This document shows, in pieces, positions 1 to 4,815 of a stretch of 8,970 nt of DNA. Both the position numbers and the translations under genes were made by a program. The notes beneath the pieces are model-generated. The model saw only the letters and a program-made list of their open reading frames with translations. It was not told the origin of the DNA and did no database searches. Each line of letters opens with the position of its first letter. Positions within the stretch are counted from its first letter, which is position 1. This DNA comes from an uncultured Collinsella sp. (GTDB taxonomy: Bacteria; Actinomycetota; Coriobacteriia; Coriobacteriales; Coriobacteriaceae), in the NCBI GenBank assembly GCA_900550735.1, contig URTD01000072.1, forward strand, positions 1-8,970, written 5' to 3'.

Positions 1-27
1 CGTTACCCTCGCGGTAGCGGGCTTTTT
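1..27 (+). terminator. Rho-independent terminator (left edge cut by window)
   Basis: The visible part is a stem GTTACC / GGTAGC-type pairing around the loop CTCGC, then GGGC and five T residues (23-27). The same sequence at 186-216 shows that the full stem has 11 pairs, so a few 5' stem bases lie left of the window. It should end a plus-strand transcript entering from the left. Since the second copy directly follows a tRNA 3'-end-like sequence, the gene ended here may be a tRNA just outside the window; that is inference. Confidence 0.8.
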
Positions 28-67
28 GCTACCGATATGCCGGGATTCGAACCCGACAGGGTGCGGA
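1..67. repeat. 67-bp direct repeat, copy 1
   Basis: Matches 190-256 at 66 of 67 positions; the single difference is A56 versus G245. Each copy contains a terminator hairpin with its T-run and then a short palindrome whose minus strand reads as a tRNA T-arm (loop TTCGAAT, stem CCGGG/CCCGG). In this copy A56 breaks the outermost pair of that arm. No other cloverleaf parts are visible around it, so I do not call a tRNA. A recent local duplication is the simplest reading. Confidence 0.85.
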
Positions 68-149
68 GCTGAGGAAACGCGCAAGCGTTTTCCAGCGCAG
101 CACGCAAGGAGCGGAGCGACGCAGCGGAAGCGGGCGGCGCCAGCCGCAC
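68..149. other. GC-rich hairpin spacer between the two repeat copies
   Basis: This stretch begins with a hairpin: GGAAACGC (73-80), loop GCAA, and GCGTTTTCC (85-93) with one bulged T, closed outside by GCT/AGC (68-70 and 94-96). The rest is low-complexity GC-rich sequence built from repeated gcgacgc/agcgga-like words, with no start codon plus ribosome site and no recognisable tRNA anticodon arm. It sits where the body of a tRNA would be expected, just upstream of the tRNA 3'-end-like remnant. Its role is unknown. Confidence 0.45.
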
Positions 150-173
150 GCGGATATCCCGCTGGGGGCACCA
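150..173 (+). pseudogene. tRNA 3'-end remnant with encoded CCA
   Basis: Read 5' to 3', the sequence has a T-stem 3' half CCCGC (158-162), a seven-base acceptor strand TGGGGGC (163-169), discriminator A170 and CCA (171-173). About 12 bases later comes a rho-independent terminator, which is normal for a tRNA gene end. The T-arm is damaged: GCGG (150-153) and CCGC (159-162) enclose only ATATC instead of a seven-base TTC loop. The matching 5' acceptor GCCCCCA is not found upstream in the window. I read it as a relic or recombined tail of a tRNA; the acceptor bases would suit an arginine-type tRNA, but that is weak. Confidence 0.5.
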
Positions 174-185
174 TTTGAATTGAAG

Positions 186-216
186 AGCCCGTTACCCTCG
201 CGGTAGCGGGCTTTTT
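186..216 (+). terminator. Rho-independent terminator after the tRNA remnant
   Basis: Stem AGCCCGTTACC (186-196) pairs with GGTAGCGGGCT (202-212) through 11 pairs including one G-U, with loop CTCGC and a run of five T (212-216). The 3' arm of this stem can also pair downstream: CGGTAGC (201-207) is the exact reverse complement of GCTACCG (217-223), giving a competing hairpin across the U-tract. Confidence 0.85.
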
Positions 217-256
217 GCTACCGATATGCCGGGATTCGAACCCGGCAGGGTGCGGA
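190..256. repeat. 67-bp direct repeat, copy 2
   Basis: Second copy of the 1-67 repeat. Here the T-arm-like palindrome is perfect: GCCGGG (228-233), ATTCGAA, CCCGGC (241-246). On the minus strand this reads as a canonical T-loop TTCGAAT on a six-pair stem. The similarity to copy 1 stops at 256/257, so the duplicated unit ends there. Confidence 0.85.
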
Positions 257-283
257 TCCCGGCATCATCGCAAGGCCTGTGGT

Positions 284-492
284 CAAAAAATGGCAAATAT
301 GAGTACTGTTACCATTTTAGTTACAGCGATTTCATGCCTTCAGAAGGCGATTTAGCCGTCAGGCGTCCTACGGCGGAAAAATTGCAGACGTTTATCGGCT
401 AAGTACTTGGACATATGTTGCGTAACACTACATATTTTGTAAATAAATAATGTTACAGGACTTGTGACAGTACTCATATTTGACGTTTTTTG
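284..492. mobile_element. AT-rich element with 29-bp terminal inverted repeats (MITE-like)
   Basis: The arms 284-312 and 464-492 are inverted copies matching at 26 of 29 positions, including the perfect 16-base core CAAATATGAGTACTGT (294-309 and 467-482). Inside are further dyads: GCCTTC-A-GAAGGC (336-348), TTAGCCG/CGGCTAA (352-358 and 396-402), GCCGT/ACGGC (355-359 and 370-374), TGTT-GCGT-AACA (416-427) and ATATGT/ACATAT (413-418 and 430-435). GTTAC/GTAAC words recur (308-312, 320-324, 422-426, 452-456). It has no transposase and is AT-rich compared with neighbouring genes. No target-site duplication is evident. A non-autonomous transposable element is the likeliest reading; a large regulatory or structured RNA region is the alternative. 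The rest of 257-618 holds no gene that I can support. Confidence 0.5.
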
Positions 493-550
493 CCATAGCC
501 CTTTATACCTAGGCAAATAGGCGGCAAAACGGACTTCAAAGCGTCCTTCG

Positions 551-588
551 CAAACAAAAACCGGGGTCCGCATGATGCGGACCCCGGC
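551..588 (-). terminator. Rho-independent terminator of glnN
   Basis: On the minus strand an 11-pair GC-rich stem (561-571 with 577-587, CCGGGGTCCGC and its complement) closes a five-base loop and is followed by TTTTTGTTTG (551-560 read in reverse). It begins about 30 bases after the glnN stop codon, in the right direction for that gene. Confidence 0.9.
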
Positions 589-618
589 TCAATACCGTGA
601 CGATATGTCGGTTACGCT

Positions 619-2706
619 CTACACGTAGAACAGGATGTCGTCGTAGGTCGGGACCGGCCAGTAGTCGGCAGCCACGATCTCCTCCATGGCATCCACGGCG
701 GCGCGCAACGTATCCATAGCGGGAACGACCTCGTGCGCGTACACGTTGGCCTGCTCCTGACCATCGAGGCCCTCGGCCTTCTGATGCACGGCGTCGAGCG
801 CCTTGATGGAGTCGTTGATGGTGGTGATGCCGTTGCAGAGCTTGTTGAGCGTGTTCTGCTCACACTGCATGGCGGCCTCGGCGCCGGCGGCGCGAATAGT
901 CTCAAGGCCCTTAGCGACCTTGGTGGCATAGGCGGTAATGACCGGGCGATAGGTACGACGCGCCTCGCGAACCATCGTGGTAGCCTCGATGTTCATGAGC
1001 TTGTTGTACTTCTCGAGCTTGCAGTCGTAGCGGCACTGAGCCTCGGCCTTGGTCAGGACACCCGTCTCCTCAAAGAGCGCGATAGCCTTATCGGAAACAA
1101 AGGCGGGCAGGGCGTCGGCCGTGGTCTTGTTGTTGGCAAGGCCGCGCTTCTCGGCCTCGACGGGCCACTCATCGGAGTAGCCGTCACCGGAGAACAGGAT
1201 GCGCTGGTGGTCGGTCAGGACCTTCTTGCAGTACTCGAGCGCAGCGTCCTGGAACTCATCCTCGGGCGTACCCTCGAGTGCGTCGGCGAAGGACTTGAGC
1301 GACTTGGCCACGGCGGCATCGAGCACCAGGTTGGAGTCGGAGACGTTCTGCTCGGAGCCGCAGGCACGGAACTCGAACTTATTGCCGGTGAAGGCAAACG
1401 GGGAGGTGCGGTTGCGGTCGGTGTTGTCCTGCATCAGCTTGGGCAGGGTATCGGCGCCCAGGTCGAGCACGCCGCGCGTGGCATGGACGGAAGCCTTGCC
1501 ATCGATGATCTTCTCGACGACCTCGGTAAGCTGGTCGCCCAGGAAGATGGACATAATCGCCGGAGGAGCCTCGTTGGCGCCCAGACGATGGTCGTTGCCG
1601 GCCGAGGCAACGGAGGCACGCAGGAGCTCCTGATAGTTATCGACGGCCTCGATCACCGCGGTGAGGAAGACAATGAACTGCAGGTTGTCGAGCGGGGTGT
1701 CGCCCGGATCGAGCAGATTCTCGGACTCGGTGCCAAGCGACCAGTTGTTGTGCTTGCCCGAACCATTGATGCCCTCAAAGGGCTTCTCGTGCAGCAGGCA
1801 GACCAAGTCGTGGCGGGAGGCGATGAGCTTCATCTTCTCCATCATGACCAGATTCTGGTCGATGGCCTCGTTGACCTCGCCATAGACCGGTGCGAGCTCA
1901 TGCTGGCAGGGAGCGACCTCGTTGTGCTTGGTCTTGGCGGGAATGCCAAGCGCCCACAGTTCATCGTCCAGGTCCTTCATATAGGCCGAGACGGTGGGGC
2001 GGATAGCGCCAAAGTAGTGCTCCTCGAGCTCCTGGCCCTTGCAGGGAGCAGCACCAAAGAGGGTGCGGCCGGTGATGACCAGGTCCTTGCGCTTGCGATA
2101 GGCGTCCTTCTTGATCAGGAAGTACTCCTGCTCGTCGCCCACGGAAGGAACGACCTTCTTGGGGGTCTTGCCAAACAGCGCCAAAACGCGCTTGGACTCA
2201 CGCGAGAGCGCGGTCATGGAGCGCAGCAGCGGGGTCTTCTTGTCCAGGGCCTCGCCCGTGTAGGAGCAGAAAGCCGTGGGGATGCACAGGACATCGTCCT
2301 TGATAAAAGCGGGGCTGGTGGGATCCCAAGCGGTGTAGCCACGGGCCTCGAAGGTGGCGCGCAGGCCGCCGTTGGGGAAGCTGGAGGCGTCCGGCTCGCC
2401 CTGGATGAGGTTCTTGCCCGTAAACTTGGTAATAGCGGTGCCGTCGTGGTTGGGCTCGAGGAAGCTGTCGTGCTTCTCGGAAGTAATGCCCGAAAGCGGC
2501 TGGAACCAGTGTGCGTAGTGCGTCGCACCCTTGGAGATGGCCCAGACCTTCATGGCGTGGGCAACGGCGTTGGCCACATCCAGGTCGAGCGGCTCACCGC
2601 CCTCGAGGGTTGCAGCAAGGCGCTTCCAAATGTCCTTGGGGAGGTAGTCCTTCATGACTTCCTCAGAGAACACCATGGTCCCGAAGCGGTCAGTAAGATC
2701 GGCCAT
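619..2706 (-). CDS. glnN: Type III glutamine synthetase
   Basis: ATP-dependent ligation of ammonia to glutamate giving glutamine; cytosolic and central to nitrogen assimilation. The product is 695 aa, normal for the long GSIII class (about 700 aa) and far longer than GSI or GSII. GSIII hallmarks in order: DEQEYFLI (191-198), KTKHNEVAPCQHELAP (258-273) with metal and glutamate ligands, NGSGKHNNWSLGT (314-326) for nucleotide and substrate, GNDHRLGANEAPPAI (370-384, the family signature) and an arginine-containing TSPFAFTGNKFEFR block (434-447). A helical GSIII-specific C-terminal region follows. I chose the start MADLTDRFG because a GAAGGGAG ribosome site lies about six bases upstream. The frame stays open for 21 codons further up, but those residues do not resemble the family and have no such site. 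Monocistronic, with its own terminator, and divergent from metF. Sometimes named glnA. Confidence 0.96.
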   Translation of the reverse strand: MADLTDRFGTMVFSEEVMKDYLPKDIWKRLAATLEGGEPLDLDVANAVAHAMKVWAISKGATHYAHWFQPLSGITSEKHDSFLEPNHDGTAITKFTGKNLIQGEPDASSFPNGGLRATFEARGYTAWDPTSPAFIKDDVLCIPTAFCSYTGEALDKKTPLLRSMTALSRESKRVLALFGKTPKKVVPSVGDEQEYFLIKKDAYRKRKDLVITGRTLFGAAPCKGQELEEHYFGAIRPTVSAYMKDLDDELWALGIPAKTKHNEVAPCQHELAPVYGEVNEAIDQNLVMMEKMKLIASRHDLVCLLHEKPFEGINGSGKHNNWSLGTESENLLDPGDTPLDNLQFIVFLTAVIEAVDNYQELLRASVASAGNDHRLGANEAPPAIMSIFLGDQLTEVVEKIIDGKASVHATRGVLDLGADTLPKLMQDNTDRNRTSPFAFTGNKFEFRACGSEQNVSDSNLVLDAAVAKSLKSFADALEGTPEDEFQDAALEYCKKVLTDHQRILFSGDGYSDEWPVEAEKRGLANNKTTADALPAFVSDKAIALFEETGVLTKAEAQCRYDCKLEKYNKLMNIEATTMVREARRTYRPVITAYATKVAKGLETIRAAGAEAAMQCEQNTLNKLCNGITTINDSIKALDAVHQKAEGLDGQEQANVYAHEVVPAMDTLRAAVDAMEEIVAADYWPVPTYDDILFYV

Positions 2707-2711
2707 ACGGA

Positions 2712-2746
2712 ACTCCCTTCGTATCGGCACCGCGTGAGATGCGGTG
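2712..2746 (-). promoter_or_regulatory. Leader hairpin and ribosome binding site of glnN
   Basis: On the minus strand CACCGC, a seven-base loop ATCTCAC, and GCGGTG form a six-pair hairpin (2728-2746). It lies eight bases upstream of the GAAGGGAG ribosome site (2712-2719). The hairpin does not cover the site, so it may stabilise the mRNA 5' region or be incidental. The ribosome site decides the start at 2706. Confidence 0.45.
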
Positions 2747-2785
2747 TTGATTACTAACGAACGAGTCATAGATTAGGCTCGTCGT

Positions 2786-2835
2786 GTTTCCGCGACATTA
2801 CCGTTATGTTGCTGTCGCGAAACCAATCAATGAGG
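2786..2835 (-). promoter_or_regulatory. Candidate glnN promoter and dyad operator with GlnR-like spacing
   Basis: Read on the minus strand, 2786-2823 parses as GTTTC-N6-GCAAC-N6-GTAAT-N6-GAAAC. This has the same 5+6 periodicity as the actinobacterial GlnR box (GTnAC-N6-GAAAC, twice), with the last element exact and the others one base off. The same bases also form an inverted repeat, GTTTCGCGACA and TGTCGCgGAAAC, with one bulge and 15 bases between the arms. A weak promoter, TTGATT-N16-CATAAC, overlaps it, with the -35 upstream of the dyad and the -10 at its centre. Whether a GlnR homologue exists in this organism cannot be seen. The dyad is certain, the regulator is inferred. Confidence 0.45.
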
Positions 2836-2911
2836 TTACCGCATCACAGCGGCGCTGCCGCCCTTAATGGCCAATCAACTGTATAAATTGCAGACCTCTC
2901 CCCATGATTTA

Positions 2912-2999
2912 AGGGTAGTCAATTTGGAACGGGGCTTTCTTAACTGGTATTTCGCATCAAATACCATTCAATATAGCCCCATCCTAGATTGACCGCTCT
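2912..2999. repeat. 88-bp nested imperfect palindrome in the glnN-metF gap
   Basis: Three perfect arm pairs share one centre at 2955.5: TGGTATTT/AAATACCA (2945-2952 and 2959-2966), GGGGCT/AGCCCC (2931-2936 and 2975-2980) and GTCAAT/ATTGAC (2918-2923 and 2988-2993). Weaker pairing with G-U pairs extends to 2912 and 2999. The internal loops are symmetric (eight and seven bases per side), so the whole is one long hairpin or an array of operators on one dyad axis. A smaller dyad, AAATGC/GCATTT, follows at 3008-3029. No T-run follows on either strand, so it is not a simple terminator. Between 2707 and 3145 I see no protein gene. Confidence 0.6.
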
Positions 3000-3098
3000 G
3001 TTATAGGAAATGCCGATAGCAAAGCATTTTCGATTGGTATCCCCAAATAGCGAGTGAAACTCCACCGTGACACAGTGGTGCTGTAGAATCCTTACAAC

Positions 3099-3126
3099 AC
3101 ATCACACTATTACATCACACTATTAC
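3099..3126 (+). repeat. Tandem 13-bp direct repeat upstream of metF
   Basis: The 13-base unit ACATCACACTATT occurs twice without a gap (3099-3111 and 3112-3124), followed by two bases of a third copy. It ends seven bases before the AAAGGAG ribosome site of metF. It could be paired operator sites or part of the mRNA leader. No convincing -35/-10 pair can be fixed around it; TAGAAT at 3084-3089 is a possible -10 without a good -35. I see no SAM, cobalamin or T-box riboswitch core in this leader. Confidence 0.5.
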
Positions 3127-3145
3127 GTATCTAAAGGAGCACGAT

Positions 3146-4018
3146 ATGCGCGTCGACGAGGTTTTTAAGCAGGCAGCATCCCAGGGCACCGCGCCCATTT
3201 CGTTTGAGATGTTCCCGCCCAAGGGCGAGCTTACCCTCGACACGGCTCGCGAGGTGGCAGGCAATCTGTGCAAGCTTTCGCCGAGCTTTGTCTCGGTCAC
3301 CTGCTCGGCCGGCGGCTCGGGCAACGGTGGCACCACCGCCCCCATCGCGCATATGATTACGAGCGAATTCGATACACCCTCGGTGGCACACCTTACCTGC
3401 GTGGGCCGCTCGCACGCCGATATCGCCGCCAAGATCGACGAGTATCGCACCGCCGGCGTTGAAAACATCCTGGCCCTGCGCGGCGACCTGCCCGCCGGCG
3501 CGACTGAGGACGACAAGCCCGCCTCTGACTACGCCTACGCCCGTGACCTCATCCCCGAGCTCGTCGACGCCGGCTTTTGCGTGGGCGCCGCAGCCTACCC
3601 CGAGGGCCACATTGCCTGCGAGGATCTCAACCTCTCGGTCGAGCACCTCAAGCAAAAGCAAGACGCCGGCGCGAGCTTCTTTGTGACACAGCTCTTCTTT
3701 GATAACGAGTGCTTCTATCGCTTCCGCGAGCTTGCCGACAAAGCCGGCATCACCGTGCCTATCACCGCGGGCATCATGCCGTTTATGGGCAAGTCGCAAA
3801 TCAGCCGCATGGTCTTTATGTGCGGCGCATCGCTGCCCTCCCCCGTCATCAAGATTCTCGCCAAGTACGAGAACGACCCCGAGAGCCTGCAGGCAGCCGG
3901 TGTAGATTATGCCGCCCGCCAGCTTTGCGACCTCAAGGAGCACGGCGCCGACGGTCTGCACCTGTACACTATGAACCGTCCTGCAATCGCCGCGACCATT
4001 ATGGAGCGCCTGGGGTAA
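3146..4018 (+). CDS. metF: Methylenetetrahydrofolate reductase
   Basis: FAD enzyme reducing 5,10-methylene-THF to 5-methyl-THF, the methyl donor for methionine synthase; cytosolic. The protein is 290 aa, the usual bacterial size, with a single TIM-barrel domain. Visible family motifs: SFEMFPPK (19-26), where Glu21 matches the catalytic Glu28 of E. coli MetF; HLTC (82-85); LRGD (111-114), where Asp114 matches the flavin-tuning Asp120; AAYPEGH (149-155); TQLFFD (181-186); and GLHLYTMNR (270-278), which binds folate or NADH in homologues. The start has a strong AAAGGAG site seven bases upstream. First gene of a three-gene operon; its TAA stop overlaps the next ATG by one base, suggesting translational coupling. 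Some anaerobes pair MetF with a MetV partner; none is visible here. Confidence 0.95.
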   Translation: MRVDEVFKQAASQGTAPISFEMFPPKGELTLDTAREVAGNLCKLSPSFVSVTCSAGGSGNGGTTAPIAHMITSEFDTPSVAHLTCVGRSHADIAAKIDEYRTAGVENILALRGDLPAGATEDDKPASDYAYARDLIPELVDAGFCVGAAAYPEGHIACEDLNLSVEHLKQKQDAGASFFVTQLFFDNECFYRFRELADKAGITVPITAGIMPFMGKSQISRMVFMCGASLPSPVIKILAKYENDPESLQAAGVDYAARQLCDLKEHGADGLHLYTMNRPAIAATIMERLG

Positions 4019-4806
4019 TGGAAAAACCGCACGTCGATACAACCGTTGTTGAAGTGCCGGCCGACCTTGCGTCGCCGGCGCTTTACCGTATCGATGCTGC
4101 CCACCACCCTCGTGTCGACCGTGCCGAGATGCTGCGATATCTGGGCTACGGCGGCCAGCAGATTGAGCCCGAGCTGTCACGACGAATTGAGCTTGTAGTC
4201 GAGCGCCTAGAGCTGGATATCGAACCCCGCGGCGTGCGACGCGTGTTTGCCATCGATGCCACGGGCGTGGACGAGCAGGGAGAGCCCTGCATCCGCTTGG
4301 TTGGCACCAATGTTGAGCTGCGGGGTCGTGATATCTATCGCCACCTTAAGGACGCCCGCCTGTCGGCGCTCATGGCCTGTACCCTCGGCATGGACGCCGA
4401 GCGTCGCCTGCGCACCACTGGAGCCCAGCAACCCCTGGAAGGCGCCGTGCTCGACGCCGCATGCTCTGCCTATGTGGAGGCCGCCGTCGAGCAGATGGAC
4501 CAGCAGGTCAAGGCCGCAGCCGCCGCACACGGACTCGCCGGTAACTGGCGCTTTAGTCCCGGCTACGGCGACTGCCCGCTTACGGCCCAGCGCTCAATCG
4601 TGGACGCGCTCAACGCCACGCGCCTCATTGGACTTACCGTCACCCCCACCAGCCTGCTCATGCCCACCAAGAGCGTGACCGCGGTGATTGGTCTGTTCGA
4701 CGGCGAAGTCCACGACGCCCAGAGCCGCCCCACCTGCAATATCTGCCGCATGCGTGAGCACTGCCGCTTCCGCGCCGCCCACACCACCTGCTATTCCAGC
4801 CATTAG
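4018..4806 (+). CDS. Stand-alone methionine synthase activation (B12 re-methylation) protein
   Basis: Probable reactivation subunit for B12-dependent methionine synthase: when cob(I)alamin oxidises, this domain supplies a methyl group from S-adenosylmethionine with reductive help. The 262-aa product contains the AdoMet-binding pattern of the MetH activation domain, RFSPGYGDCPL (178-188), and a second conserved block MPTKSVTAVIG (215-225). It ends in a cysteine-rich tail, C240-x2-C243-x5-C249-x8-C258, absent from the domain in E. coli MetH. That tail could bind metal or an iron-sulfur cluster (inference). A separately encoded activation subunit of this kind is known from Thermotoga (TM0269). 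Its place between metF and a MetH that lacks exactly this domain fits the role. The start ATG overlaps the metF stop as TAATG, and the gene ends nine bases before metH. Confidence 0.88.
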   Translation: MEKPHVDTTVVEVPADLASPALYRIDAAHHPRVDRAEMLRYLGYGGQQIEPELSRRIELVVERLELDIEPRGVRRVFAIDATGVDEQGEPCIRLVGTNVELRGRDIYRHLKDARLSALMACTLGMDAERRLRTTGAQQPLEGAVLDAACSAYVEAAVEQMDQQVKAAAAAHGLAGNWRFSPGYGDCPLTAQRSIVDALNATRLIGLTVTPTSLLMPTKSVTAVIGLFDGEVHDAQSRPTCNICRMREHCRFRAAHTTCYSSH

Positions 4807-4815
4807 GAGCCCTCG

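Noticed and set aside
228..246. Complete tRNA gene on the minus strand
   Set aside because: Only the T-arm is canonical. No matching acceptor strands, D-arm or anticodon arm can be found at proper distances.
1..256. CRISPR array
   Set aside because: Only two repeat copies, each 67 bp with a terminator inside, and one long GC-rich spacer; no cas genes and no regular repeat-spacer pattern.
352..573. 73-codon minus-strand frame between the inverted-repeat element and the glnN terminator
   Set aside because: Its start codon lies in the terminator hairpin, no ribosome site precedes it, and most of it overlaps the inverted-repeat element. I treat it as noncoding, although a 41-codon internal frame inside the element cannot be excluded without homologues.
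733..2757. 674-codon open frame on the plus strand opposite glnN
   Set aside because: It lies fully antisense to a clear glutamine synthetase. Its product is rich in Gly, Leu, Val and Asp repeats without domains, as expected from the GC-rich third positions of the real gene.
2990..3145. SAM, cobalamin or T-box riboswitch before the methionine operon
   Set aside because: I looked for the conserved cores and an associated terminator or anti-terminator and found none; only simple dyads and the 13-bp repeat are present.
3131..4180. 349-codon minus-strand frame over metF
   Set aside because: Antisense shadow of metF with no domain, crossing the gene boundary and the leader.
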